A program made the position numbers and the translations under genes. A stretch of 64,000 bases of DNA from Microcoleus sp. bin38.metabat.b11b12b14.051 (GTDB lineage Bacteria; Cyanobacteriota; Cyanobacteriia; Cyanobacteriales; Microcoleaceae), in the NCBI RefSeq assembly GCF_013299165.1, contig NZ_JAAFKD010000003.1, forward strand, positions 309,381 to 373,380. The letters are read 5' to 3'. The first letter of the stretch is position 1, and each line of letters opens with the position of its first letter. Below, one piece after another: positions 17,830-26,335 of this stretch. The notes under the pieces are model-generated. The model searched no databases. It worked only from the letters and a program-made list of their open reading frames with translations, and was not told the origin of the DNA.

Positions 17830-18465
17830 ATGATGAGAATTTTAATTGTTGAAGACGATCCGATGATGCAACTGGGATTAGAGCAAGTTTTAGCCGATTC
17901 CCCAGAAATAGAAATAGTAGGACAAGCAGAAGACGGTTATTTAGGAGTAGCAGCGGCACTGAAACTCAAACCTGATATGATTGTGATGGATATCGGTTTG
18001 CCGCGACTCGATGGCATAGCAGCGACGCAGCAAATTAAAGCGCAACTGCCGGAAGTTAGAGTTGTAATGTTAACTTCTCATACCGCAGAAACTGAAATTA
18101 TTGCTGCTCTTTCTAGCGGTGCTGATGCTTATTGTATTAAAGGTGCTTCCATAGACAGGCTGTTAGCGGCGATTGCGGCGGCTGCTGAGGGTGCTACATA
18201 TCTTGACCCTCAAATTGCGCGGACTGTGATCGAACACCTCAAACCCCCGATTCCTGCTTCTACAACTACTTTTGGTCAGTTGTCACAGCGGGAATTGGAG
18301 GTGTTAAGATTAATGGTGGAAGGTAACAGCAATCCGGAAATAGCAGCGGCACTTTATTTGAGTCCAAATACTATTAAAACTCACGTTCGCGGTATTATGA
18401 ATAAGTTGGCTGTGGATGACCGCGTGCAAGCAGCAGTTGTGGCCCTGAGAACTGGTTTGGTCTAA
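17830..18465 (+). CDS. NarL/FixJ-family response regulator
   Basis: 212 residues from the ATG at 17830 (a second ATG follows at 17833; MRILIVEDDPMMQLGL). The receiver domain has the acidic pair EDD, the phospho-acceptor Asp in IVMDIGLPRLDG (~54), T/S in VVMLTSHT and K in AYCIKGAS. The C-terminal LuxR-type HTH contains LSQRELEVLRLMVEGNSNPEIA and LSPNTIKTHVRGIMNKL. It is a DNA-binding regulator controlled by phosphorylation. No kinase is adjacent; the orphan kinase at 11091-13640 is the nearest, and pairing them is only a guess. The polypyrimidine tract reaches to the start codon, where a ribosome-binding site would be expected. Confidence 0.92.
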   Translation: MMRILIVEDDPMMQLGLEQVLADSPEIEIVGQAEDGYLGVAAALKLKPDMIVMDIGLPRLDGIAATQQIKAQLPEVRVVMLTSHTAETEIIAALSSGADAYCIKGASIDRLLAAIAAAAEGATYLDPQIARTVIEHLKPPIPASTTTFGQLSQRELEVLRLMVEGNSNPEIAAALYLSPNTIKTHVRGIMNKLAVDDRVQAAVVALRTGLV

Positions 18466-18498
18466 TGACAGTTGACAGTTGACAGTTGACAGTTGACA
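18466..18498. repeat. (TGACAGT)n heptamer tandem repeat
   Basis: Four to five copies of TGACAGT directly after the response regulator stop codon. Same heptamer class as at 4962-5084 and, in reverse complement, at 24141-24270. Confidence 0.8.
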
Positions 18499-18573
18499 CA
18501 AGGAAGAGCGAAGAAAGAAGAAAAATCATTAAATTTTTTTTAACTTCCAATTTTTAATTTCCGCTTCCTTATT

Positions 18574-18660
18574 CCCAATGACCAATGACCAATGACTAAT
18601 GACTAATGACTAATGACCAATGACCAATGACCAATGACCAATGACCATTGACCAATGACT
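18574..18660. repeat. (CCAATGA)n heptamer tandem repeat
   Basis: About twelve copies of CCAATGA/CTAATGA. This is the reverse complement of the TTGGTCA-type STRR known from heterocystous cyanobacteria. It ends about 22 bp before rimM. Confidence 0.85.
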
Positions 18661-18682
18661 AGCAATTTGAGTGATATAATCT

Positions 18683-19330
18683 ATGTCTGAGTGGATAGAA
18701 ATCGGTACAATTGTAGCGGCTCAAGGTTTATGCGGGGAAGTGCGAGTTTATCCCGATTCTGATTTTCCGGAAAGGTTTATTGAGCCGGGGAAGCGGTGGA
18801 TTTTGCGCCCTAAAAAAACTGAACCGGAGCCGATCGAGTTTTTGGGCGGCCGCTACATTCCGGGCAAAGGGTTGTATGTTGTAGAGGTGGAGGGTGTGGA
18901 AGACCGCGATGGGGCTGAGGCGCTGCGGGGCTGCAAGTTGTTAATCGAAAAGGGATCTCGACCTTACCTCGAACCTGATGAGTTTTACGTCCAAGATTTG
19001 ATCGGTATGGAAGTGTTTAACCAGTTAACCGGCGAAATCTTGGGTAAAGTAAGTGATATTATTCCCGCGGGTAACGACCTTTTAGAAGTAGAAACAAATT
19101 TAACAGCGCCGGAACCTGTCGCCCCTGAACTGTCCAAGCCAAAACGGCCGGAAACTCCCACAGCAAACGCTGACCCCAGAAATACCCGCAAACCTCGAAA
19201 AATCAAAGTTAAAGAGCCTAAATCAACTAAAATTTTGATTCCTTTTGTACAAGAGATTGTGCCAATTGTTGACTTGGAGAAAGGCAGACTTGAAATTGTG
19301 CCGCCTCCTGGTTTGTTGGACGATATCTAG
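18683..19330 (+). CDS. rimM: Ribosome maturation factor RimM
   Basis: 215 residues; RimM binds ribosomal protein S19 and helps process 16S rRNA and assemble the 30S head. The N-terminal RimM domain shows WIEIGTIVAAQGLCGEVRVYP, and a C-terminal PRC-barrel follows (EFYVQDLIGMEVFN, ILIPFVQEIVPIVDLEKGRLEI). Between them lies a Pro/Lys-rich insert at ~140-185 (EPVAPELSKPKRPETPTA and onward). This makes the protein longer than the ~170-residue norm and is not expected to affect either domain. It is followed at once by a terminator. Confidence 0.93.
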   Translation: MSEWIEIGTIVAAQGLCGEVRVYPDSDFPERFIEPGKRWILRPKKTEPEPIEFLGGRYIPGKGLYVVEVEGVEDRDGAEALRGCKLLIEKGSRPYLEPDEFYVQDLIGMEVFNQLTGEILGKVSDIIPAGNDLLEVETNLTAPEPVAPELSKPKRPETPTANADPRNTRKPRKIKVKEPKSTKILIPFVQEIVPIVDLEKGRLEIVPPPGLLDDI

Positions 19331-19335
19331 ATTAT

Positions 19336-19360
19336 AAGGCGGTTGAAACCGCCCGTTTTT
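19336..19360 (+). terminator. Rho-independent terminator of rimM
   Basis: GGCGGTT pairs with AACCGCC across GA and is followed by CGTTTTT, eight bases after the stop. Confidence 0.85.
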
Positions 19361-19424
19361 CTAGAAAATCAAGCCAATGATTATTAAAGGCAATCCAGAG
19401 GAAGTATTAGTTCTTAATAATTCC

Positions 19425-19563
19425 CAATGACCAATGACCACCCTTCGGCTTCGCTCAGGGCGAGATGACCAATGACCAATGACCACCCTTCGGCTTCGCT
19501 CTGGGTAAAATGACAAATGACTAATGACCAATGACTAATGACTAATGACCAATGACTAATGAC
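19425..19563. repeat. Heptamer repeat with interspersed CCCTTCGGCTTCGCTC units
   Basis: CCAATGA/CTAATGA heptamers with two near-identical CCACCCTTCGGCTTCGCTC segments in between. The repeat occupies the space between rimM and the convergent PsiE-like gene. Confidence 0.8.
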
Positions 19564-19568
19564 CGATA

Positions 19569-20030
19569 TTAATCTTTTACTTTATTTGAGTACCGCACCA
19601 TCAAGTAACTGATGGAAAGAGCGAAAATGGCTGCGGCCAAACCAATCAAGTCCGCTGCGGTTTTCTTTTCTAGGTCAAGAATGATGATTTTTCGAGATAC
19701 TGCTATCAAAGAAGTTACAATAACTAGCTCTACTTGAATTACGTGCTTTTTTAGATAAGCTGTGATATTTTCTAAGATTTCCAGGGCAATTAACACATTT
19801 AAAAACAACCCAAATATGACAAATAACGTATCTTTTAATAAAAAAGTTTCGTGGTCATCGAATAATTCTTTTGATAAAAAAATCAATAAATCGCAAACAC
19901 TGACGATAATTACTACAATCATCGCTAGTGAGAGAATTTTTGATATTATGACTTCTACATTTTCTGTAAAATGCAGAAAGTTTTCATCACTGCCTAACTT
20001 AGAAATTTGTCTAAATAGTTTTTTCAGCAT
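19569..20030 (-). CDS. PsiE-like (phosphate-starvation-inducible E family) membrane protein
   Basis: 153 residues with four hydrophobic segments: LSLAMIVVIIVSVCDLLIFL, FVIFGLFLNVLIALEIL, VELVIVTSLIAVSRKIIIL and LIGLAAAIFALSISYLMVR. The arrangement, with LNVLIALEILENITAYLKKH and the AVSRKIIILDLEK motif, matches the PsiE family (PF06146). The family's molecular role is unknown. No Pho box was identified upstream. The start is the ATG at 20030-20028. Confidence 0.8.
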   Translation of the reverse strand: MLKKLFRQISKLGSDENFLHFTENVEVIISKILSLAMIVVIIVSVCDLLIFLSKELFDDHETFLLKDTLFVIFGLFLNVLIALEILENITAYLKKHVIQVELVIVTSLIAVSRKIIILDLEKKTAADLIGLAAAIFALSISYLMVRYSNKVKD

Positions 20031-20362
20031 ACCTCTGTCTCATATCGGTTGAATTGCCCGCTATCACCTGCGATCGCATGGTGGGGCGAGTTCATATAGA
20101 TTGTTTGTGTGAATTATATATGGTTTGTGGAACCCACCGCTACAAATATTACGGTTAATTTACCGGCCATCCTAGGATTTAGTCAAAATTCAATACAATT
20201 TTTCCATAAAAAAGCCTCAAATTATTGCCTAGCAATATTTGAGGACTTTAAGACGCGGTACGATCGCAGAACCAACTATCTATTCTCAACAAATAACGAT
20301 TGTTGACTCTGTTTTCGACCAGTCAAATACACGATCCAGCTAAAAGTTTAGCTTGGGTCGGT
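20031..20362. other. Intergenic region between PsiE-like gene and RRM gene
   Basis: About 330 bp. The only structure seen is the minus-strand terminator at 20206-20244. No gene is supported. Confidence 0.5.
20206..20244 (-). terminator. Rho-independent terminator of the RRM gene
   Basis: On the minus strand, CCTCAAATATTGC pairs with GCAATAATTTGAGG (one bulge) and is followed by CTTTTTT, ~120 nt after the RRM stop codon. Confidence 0.7.
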
Positions 20363-20668
20363 TTAGTAGCGGCGAGAAGAGCGGTCGTTGTTGCCCCAGT
20401 TACCGCTGTTGGAAGAACCACGTTCTTCACGGGGTTTTGCCTTGTTGACCTTGAGGTCGCGACCCATCCACTCAGCACCGTCAAGAGCCTCAATCGCTGC
20501 GGTTTCTTCGGCTTCAGTAGACATTTCTACGAAAGCGAAGCCACGCATCCGGCCTGTTTCGCGGTCAGCAGGCAATTGAATGCGCTTTACTGTGCCGTAC
20601 TCTCCAAAAGTCTGGCTGAGGTGCTCCTGCGTTACTTCGTAGGATAAATTGCCGACATAGATAGACAT
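20363..20668 (-). CDS. RRM-type RNA-binding protein (cyanobacterial Rbp)
   Basis: 101 residues: one RNA recognition motif with RNP2 (IYVGNL, residues 3-8) and RNP1 (RGFAFVEM, ~42-49), and a short Gly/Ser/Asn/Arg-rich tail (ERGSSNSGNWGNNDRSSRRY). This is the usual size and layout of cyanobacterial Rbp proteins, several of which are cold-induced and act on mRNA stability or localisation. The AT-rich upstream stretch could hold a long 5' leader of the kind seen in cold-induced rbp genes, but no motif is decisive. Confidence 0.93.
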   Translation of the reverse strand: MSIYVGNLSYEVTQEHLSQTFGEYGTVKRIQLPADRETGRMRGFAFVEMSTEAEETAAIEALDGAEWMGRDLKVNKAKPREERGSSNSGNWGNNDRSSRRY

Positions 20669-21293
20669 TGAACATTCTCCAGAATCGAGGTTGTAGAGAT
20701 TTAAATCCGGAGGAACGCCGATCGAACGAACTGTACTGCCGAAAATAAAGCCTTATAAAAAGATCATAGCACCTATACGCACAGACTGCAATTTTCCGAT
20801 CCGCCCATCGATTAAAAAGAACCAAGAAGGTGCTTCAGCTAGGGTGGGAGGGTAAAAAGCAGAAGGAACGAAGAACGAAAAACCCACCCTCAACCACGAA
20901 AAGCCGATCGTAAATACATTTATTTTTTTTATTGCCTGGTTTTGCCAGGGTATGCAGCTTGTGGACTGTGCCATCGCATAACGATTCTTGATTTTTGATT
21001 TGATAATTTTCCAAGTTTAAATCCAACGCGATACAACCTCCAAACCCTTATGCAGTCAGTCATTCTCAATGATTAAATCAAAAATCAAAAATGGTGTGAG
21101 ATTGGGAATTTGGGATTGGAGATTTATTATGTAGCGTGGATAACCGCTCAAAATGGATCGGACAGGTTTTGGCGAAGTGTAGAGCGGCCTGGTATGCGAT
21201 CGCAACAATAGCCCAAAAACCGGGTTTCTTGACAAAAAACAAGGATTTTATGCGAGTCTGTGGCAAGAAACCGAGGTCTAATTGGAGATTAGC
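20669..21293. other. Intergenic region between RRM gene and narB 3' end
   Basis: 625 bp. It would contain the RRM promoter and leader (a TATGAT-like -10 on the minus strand near 20765). One isolated AAACCGGGTTTCTT palindrome at ~21217-21230 belongs to the family arrayed at 55.7-60.8 kb. No gene is supported. Confidence 0.45.
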
Positions 21294-23477
21294 TCAATTC
21301 GAGACCGTGACGGTGGATTTTGCCCAATTAAATTCCCCAACTTCTGCGACAACTTCGGGATCGGTTTCTGCGCCCACGAGTACCAACTGCACCGCACAAG
21401 CTTTTAATTCGGGCTGTTTGGAATCCGGACAGCTTGTGGCGTGAGTCATGGCATTGGCTTCAGCAGATTTTGCCCACAGAGCACCCCAGTGCATCGGTAC
21501 AAATAGCGTACCAGGGGCGATCGCCTTGGTGACTTTTGCTGGAAACTGCGCCTTGCCGCGGCGCGATCGAACTTCGAGCAAATCCCCCTCCTTAATCTGC
21601 AATTTCGCAGCATCGCGGGGGTGAATTTCCAAAAATGGTTGCGGGTGCAATTGATTAATTTTGTCGGTTCTGCCCGTGCGCGTCATTGTGTGCCAGTGCC
21701 CGTAAACTCTCCCCGTAGTCAACACAAACGGATAATCTGGATCTGGAGGTTCGGCTAGTCCCCGGGAGTGATAGGCCGAAAATCTCGCCCTGGCGTCGGG
21801 AGTGTGAAAACGCCTATCAGTGTACAGCCGTTTCGCTTCAGTCGCTGGATGTAAAGGCTGATTTTCGGGACACGGCCATTGTTGGGGGCCCATCTGGCGC
21901 AGATACTCGTGGCTGAGGCCTGTTACGTCGCAAGGCCTGCCCCCTGTCAACTGGACGTACTCTTTGTATATGTCAGCGCTGCTGTCGAAAGCAAAGTGTT
22001 CGGCAAAACCCAAGCGGCGGCCGACTTCTGCGAAAATCTTCCAGTCGTCGCGGGCTTCCCCGGATGGTGGATCGAAACCGGGACAAAGCGTCACGCGGCG
22101 TTCGGAATTGGTCATCACTCCGGTTTTTTCGCTCCACTGGGTTGCCGGCAGCAGGATGTGCGCGTAGGCTGAGGTTTCCGTGGGATAGTAGGCTTCTTGA
22201 TAAACGGTAAAGGGCGATCGCAGTAAAGCGGCTTTTGTACGTTCCAAATCCGGCATACTCACCACTGGATTAGTAGCTGCAATCCACAGCAACTCCACAT
22301 CGCCAGTTTCCAAACCGGTAATCATATCCCAAGCACTGCGGCCCGGATTCGGGGAAATGCTTCCCGGTGCGATTCCCCAAAACTCCTCGACTTGGGTTCT
22401 GTGTTCGGCATTTTTGACAAGCCGATATCCTGGGAGTAAGTTAGACAGTCCGCCCGCTTCCCTGCCTCCCATGGCGTTTGGCTGGCCGGTCAGGGAAAAC
22501 GGGCCGCATCCCGGTTTACCGATTTGACCGGTCATCAAGTGCAAATTAATTAGCGATCGCACCTTTGCCGTACCTTCGGAGGATTGGTTGATGCCCATCG
22601 ACCACAGCGACAACACCCGCTGCGACTGTTCCCAGTAACTGGCGGCCGTTTCTAACTCGGTGACAGTAATTCCACAGCGCGAGGCTACAAAATCCGGCGT
22701 GTAGCTGCTGACAACTTCTGCAAAAACTGCAAAATTCACCGTGCATTCTTCAATAAATTCCGGATCTATTGCCCGCTTTCGCAACAGCAAATACGCAATT
22801 CCGTTGAGTAAATCTATATCCGTCCCCGGTTTAATTGCCAAGTGCAAATCCGCAGCTTCAGCAGTCGGAGTCCGCCTCGGGTCTACCACAACCATCTTGA
22901 CATTGGGGTGCTTTTTGTGGTACTTTGCTAATCGGTTAAATACAATCGGATGACATTCTGCTGTATTGCTGCCGATAATAAAAGCGCAATCAGTTAACTC
23001 TAAATCGTCGTAACAGCAAGGCGGCCCGTCCGAACCAAAACTTTGAACGTATCCCGAAACTGCTGAAGACATACACAATCGAGAATTCGCATCAAAATTA
23101 TTAGTTCCCAGACAACCTTTGATCAGTTTCTGAGCAATATAATAATCTTCTGTAGCGAATTGACCGGAACCGTAAACGCACAGAGCGTCTGGGCCGGTGC
23201 TGCAGCGAATTGTTTGGATGCGGTTAACAATGGCATCGAGAGCTTCGTCCCAACTAGCGCGGCGGAACGGTTGGTCGAGAGTATCTCGCATCATCGGATG
23301 CAGTAGCCGATCGCTGCGAATAGACTCTGTAACGGTTGCTCCTTTGATACAAACCATACCCTGACTTGATGGGTGATTGCGATCGCCCCGGACTTTCCAA
23401 GTTTGTTTTTTGTCTGCAACAACTTCTAGACCGCAACCTACACCGCAGTAAGGGCAAAGAGTTTTTATAGTTTCCAT
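21294..23477 (-). CDS. narB: Ferredoxin-nitrate reductase NarB
   Basis: 727 residues, the usual length for cyanobacterial NarB, which reduces nitrate to nitrite with electrons from ferredoxin. The N-terminal [4Fe-4S] ligands are C8, C11, C15 and C43 (CPYCGVGC ... GMVCIKG). The bis-MGD molybdenum domain has [11 protein letters not shown] with the Mo-ligand Cys, and the C-terminal molydopterin-dinucleotide-binding domain has [17 protein letters not shown] and VPMHWG. It is the last gene of the nirA-nrtABCD-narB order but lies 800 bp from nrtD. A candidate NtcA-type promoter directly upstream suggests partly independent transcription. Confidence 0.96.
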   Translation of the reverse strand: METIKTLCPYCGVGCGLEVVADKKQTWKVRGDRNHPSSQGMVCIKGATVTESIRSDRLLHPMMRDTLDQPFRRASWDEALDAIVNRIQTIRCSTGPDALCVYGSGQFATEDYYIAQKLIKGCLGTNNFDANSRLCMSSAVSGYVQSFGSDGPPCCYDDLELTDCAFIIGSNTAECHPIVFNRLAKYHKKHPNVKMVVVDPRRTPTAEAADLHLAIKPGTDIDLLNGIAYLLLRKRAIDPEFIEECTVNFAVFAEVVSSYTPDFVASRCGITVTELETAASYWEQSQRVLSLWSMGINQSSEGTAKVRSLINLHLMTGQIGKPGCGPFSLTGQPNAMGGREAGGLSNLLPGYRLVKNAEHRTQVEEFWGIAPGSISPNPGRSAWDMITGLETGDVELLWIAATNPVVSMPDLERTKAALLRSPFTVYQEAYYPTETSAYAHILLPATQWSEKTGVMTNSERRVTLCPGFDPPSGEARDDWKIFAEVGRRLGFAEHFAFDSSADIYKEYVQLTGGRPCDVTGLSHEYLRQMGPQQWPCPENQPLHPATEAKRLYTDRRFHTPDARARFSAYHSRGLAEPPDPDYPFVLTTGRVYGHWHTMTRTGRTDKINQLHPQPFLEIHPRDAAKLQIKEGDLLEVRSRRGKAQFPAKVTKAIAPGTLFVPMHWGALWAKSAEANAMTHATSCPDSKQPELKACAVQLVLVGAETDPEVVAEVGEFNWAKSTVTVSN

Positions 23478-23531
23478 CTGGTGATTTTAGATGCTAATTT
23501 TTGAAAGCTAATGGATAATTCGTAATTCGTC

Positions 23532-23579
23532 ATTATAGTCGGAACGGAGGGTTCCGGCCAATTATGTATCAAAAATTAC
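23532..23579 (-). promoter_or_regulatory. Candidate NtcA-type promoter of narB
   Basis: On the minus strand, GTAATTTTTGATAC (23579-23566) fits the NtcA box GTAN8TAC, and a perfect TATAAT lies at 23537-23532. The spacing is 28 nt, longer than the ~22 nt usual for NtcA-activated promoters, and a CGGAAC/GTTCCG hairpin sits in the spacer. About 16 chance GTAN8TAC matches are expected in 64 kb, so position and the -10 are the supporting facts. Confidence 0.45.
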
Positions 23580-23895
23580 CAAATTACCGCAAAAAGGCTT
23601 TACATAAGCGGAAAATACCCTGATTCTAAATTAACCACTACCTGACTAAAATTGGCGATCGCTCTACCTTCTAGCCAGCTTGTCGCCGATCCTAAATCCC
23701 CCTCAAACATAGGGAATTAATACCTAACTCTTGTTATACCAAATTCTGCGTTAGCGACCCCTCGATCGTTAGGCGGTTTCAACCGCCACTATACAAACTG
23801 TGCCTGCTCCAAGCGGACTAAAGAATCGAGGGGTAGCCAACTCGTCGTCGGATAGCGTATCGTATCATGCCCGCAACAAACGACCATACTAAGAT

Positions 23896-23959
23896 TGGTT
23901 TGATCGTTCGGAATGCAATTGGTCACGAACAAGGACTTGCATTCCGAACAATCAAACCA
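23896..23959. repeat. Inverted repeat, 23-bp arms
   Basis: Arms at 23896-23918 and 23937-23959 match at 22 of 23 positions (core GTTCGGAATGCAA) around an 18-nt loop. Related to the hairpin at 13664-13719. Placed between nrtD and narB, it could weaken read-through. Confidence 0.7.
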
Positions 23960-24030
23960 GTTTTACATTTATGGAGCGTGCGGAGGTGATATCATTCCCA
24001 ATTCAAAACCTCCAATCCAAAATCGCAAAA

Positions 24031-24142
24031 GGTATAAGTTACCAGAAAGAATTGGTTGAAAGCCTCTGGCTTGAAGGCGAGAAATTAAAATCCGACGATT
24101 CATTAGTCGAAGGCTCTTAGTTTCAGGTAGAGGTAGCTATCA
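24031..24142. repeat. Dispersed ~105-bp repeat, copy A
   Basis: Contains ACCAGAAAGAATTGGTTGAA, GGCGAGAAATTAAAATC, GACGATTCATTA and AGGTAGAGGTAGCT in this order. Related copies lie at 35088-35198 and 60909-61013, and all three run into TGTCAAC heptamers or related sequence on the same side. Confidence 0.7.
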
Positions 24143-24270
24143 ACTGTCAACTGTCAACTGTCAACTGTCAACTGTCAACTGAGGGCGGGCACAGGGGCAC
24201 CGCCCCTACCAACTGTCAACTGTCAACTGTCAACTGTCAACTGTCAACTGTCAACTGTCAACTGTCAACT
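24141..24270. repeat. (CAACTGT)n heptamer tandem repeat, two blocks
   Basis: Five to six copies at 24141-24180 and about nine at 24210-24270, separated by a GC-rich segment GGGCGGGCACAGGGGCACCG. It ends eight bases before the nrtD stop codon. Confidence 0.9.
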
Positions 24271-24277
24271 AAATGAA

Positions 24278-26230
24278 CTACTTCGCTCTTTTAACTTCAA
24301 ATACGCCGCCGTTGGTGGGGCTAAAAGTTACTTGGAAATCAGCAGTTTTTTGAGTGCCTGCTGCTGCACCCGCAGGAGTTTGCAAAATTGGCAGAGGAGT
24401 TTCTTTGACGAAATCTTTAGCTGCTTTATTTGTGGGCTCGAACTGCAAGATATCTCCGTTTTGTTTAACTTTGACTCGATAAGTCAAACTTTCGGTAAAT
24501 GTCGGAGTTGTCTTCCAATTTTGGTCAATTTGTGCATATAGCTGGTTTCCGATCGCATCGAGTTCGGGTTTGTCAGAAATCCCTGAAGTGGCACTGGTTG
24601 CTGCTTTGGGTGCGGCCGCAGGACTTGCAGTCGCAGTCGGTGCCTTGGTTGCAGCCGCACTCGGTGCCGTGCTTGCAGTCGCAGTCGGTGCTGGGCTGCC
24701 GGTCGCAGTCGGTGCTGGGCTGCCGGTCGCAGTCGGTGCGGGACTGGCGATCGATGCGGGACTTGCAGCAGCACTCGGTGCGGGACTGGCGATCGACGCA
24801 GGACTTGCAGCAGCACTTGGTGCGGGACTGGCGATCGACGCAGGGCTTGCAGTCGCACTCGGTGCAGTGCTAGCGATCGATGCAGGACTTGCAGCAGTAA
24901 TCGGTGCTGGGCTGGCGATCGATGCAGGACTTGCAGCAGTAATCGGTGCTGGGCTGGCGATCGATGCAGGACTTGTAGCAGCAATCGGTGCCGTGCTAGC
25001 CATCGATGCAGGACTTGCAGCAGTAATCGGTGCGGGGCTGGCAACAATTGGTGCGGGGCTGGGGGGAGAACTGACAACCGCCGATGCAGTTGGCGCCGGT
25101 GCAGTTTCTGCTAGTTTCGCTTGCTTGAGCTGGCTGGAAACAGCAGATGTATTGACAGCAGCTAAAGTCGCCATTGTTACCAACCACGAAACTGCCAGGA
25201 CTGCGCCTTTGATTGGCGAAGCTTCTACGGGCTGTGCAGCGTGAGGCACAAAGGATACCCGTGGCATGGGCTTGTCAGCAGTGGCCCCAGGCTTTTTGCT
25301 AGCTGGTAATGGCAGGACAACGGGTGCTATCCCCGATTCTGTTGTATCCTCTTCGTGGTGCGCGTAGCGAGAGAACAGGAACTCTAGAGCAAAGTTGCGG
25401 AGTTCGTAATATTTCGGGTCTTCCATCATCCGCGTGCGGTTGCGGGGACGGCTGAAGGGAATGTGCACATCTTCGCCGATCGAAGCTGCCGGGCCGTTGG
25501 TCATCATCACGATACGATCGGATAAAAACAAAGCTTCGTCAATATCGTGAGTAATCATGACGATCGTAATTTTGTACTCGCGCCAGATTTTTAGCAATTC
25601 TTCCTGCAACTCTTCCCGGGTAATCGGGTCTAGAGCTCCGAAGGGTTCGTCCAAAATCAAGAGTTTGGGGCGAGTTGCTAGGGCTCGGGCGATCGCCACC
25701 CGCTGTTTCATACCCCCGGACAATTGGCCCGGTCTTTTGTTGCAAGCTTCGGTCAGTCCGACTAATTCCAAGTTATCCTTGACGATCTTATCGTGTTCCT
25801 CTGCGGACTTGTCTGCATAAACAGTTTCAACGCCGAGATGGATGTTTTCTGTAGCAGTCAGCCAGGGTAGCAGTGAGTAGTTTTGAAACACCACCATGCG
25901 ATCGGGGCCTGGTTCAGTAATCCGTGAACCGGCCAGAGCAACTTCTCCGCTTGTCGGGCCGTTGAATCCCGCAATCATGTTTAGCAAAGTTGATTTGCCG
26001 CAGCCGGAGTGACCGATCAAACAAATAAATTCGCCTTCATTAATTGTGAGGTTTACACCATCGAGAATGACAAACGGTTTTTCTGGTTCTTTAAGATTTG
26101 GGTAGACTTTCGATACATCTTTAATAGTCAAAAAACCTGGTTTTTCTGTTTGAATTTTTGTGGTTGCCTGGGGCGTTTTTACAGTTTGCATATTTTCAGG
26201 ATTGGGTTTGGGGTTTGGGGGATTAGACAT
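24278..26230 (-). CDS. nrtD: Nitrate ABC transporter ATPase NrtD with long C-terminal extension
   Basis: 650 residues, against ~275 for typical NrtD. Residues ~35-290 are a complete ABC ATPase: Walker A GHSGCGKST, Q-loop VVFQNYSLLPW, signature LSGGMKQR, Walker B LLILDEPFGALD and H-loop THDIDEA. It pairs with NrtC to energise nitrate/nitrite import. The extension then holds one hydrophobic segment (~343-366, AVLAVSWLVTMATLAAVN), a Pro/Ala/Ser-rich stretch (~370-550) with a 14-residue period (SPASIASPAPITAA), and a ~100-residue C-terminal domain (ELDAIGNQLYAQIDQNW, YRVKVKQNGDILQFEPTN). The frame is continuous. The topology implies a periplasmic C-terminus. The tail resembles small TonB-C-like domains of cyanobacterial proteins, but I cannot name a family. 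Confidence 0.92.
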   Translation of the reverse strand: MSNPPNPKPNPENMQTVKTPQATTKIQTEKPGFLTIKDVSKVYPNLKEPEKPFVILDGVNLTINEGEFICLIGHSGCGKSTLLNMIAGFNGPTSGEVALAGSRITEPGPDRMVVFQNYSLLPWLTATENIHLGVETVYADKSAEEHDKIVKDNLELVGLTEACNKRPGQLSGGMKQRVAIARALATRPKLLILDEPFGALDPITREELQEELLKIWREYKITIVMITHDIDEALFLSDRIVMMTNGPAASIGEDVHIPFSRPRNRTRMMEDPKYYELRNFALEFLFSRYAHHEEDTTESGIAPVVLPLPASKKPGATADKPMPRVSFVPHAAQPVEASPIKGAVLAVSWLVTMATLAAVNTSAVSSQLKQAKLAETAPAPTASAVVSSPPSPAPIVASPAPITAASPASMASTAPIAATSPASIASPAPITAASPASIASPAPITAASPASIASTAPSATASPASIASPAPSAAASPASIASPAPSAAASPASIASPAPTATGSPAPTATGSPAPTATASTAPSAAATKAPTATASPAAAPKAATSATSGISDKPELDAIGNQLYAQIDQNWKTTPTFTESLTYRVKVKQNGDILQFEPTNKAAKDFVKETPLPILQTPAGAAAGTQKTADFQVTFSPTNGGVFEVKRAK

Positions 26231-26335
26231 GACTATTTAGGATTAAGGATTTGTAAGAGAGGGAATTAGGAAGCGGGAAATGTGGAGTCTTGTTTCCTGA
26301 TTCCTTACTCTTGACTCCCTCTTCCTATTTGCTGG

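Larger units (their letters stand above)
23580..24277. other. nrtD-narB intergenic region
   Basis: About 700 bp within the nitrate cluster, filled with repeats: a GGCGGTT/AACCGCC hairpin at 23772-23787, the inverted repeat at 23896-23959, a dispersed repeat at 24031-24142 and heptamer runs at 24141-24270. No gene is supported. Confidence 0.6.

Noticed and set aside
24499-25244. Long frames on both strands over the NrtD repeat region
   Set aside because: They mirror the 42-bp repeat that encodes the Pro/Ala/Ser linker; only the nrtD frame is continuous with the ATPase.
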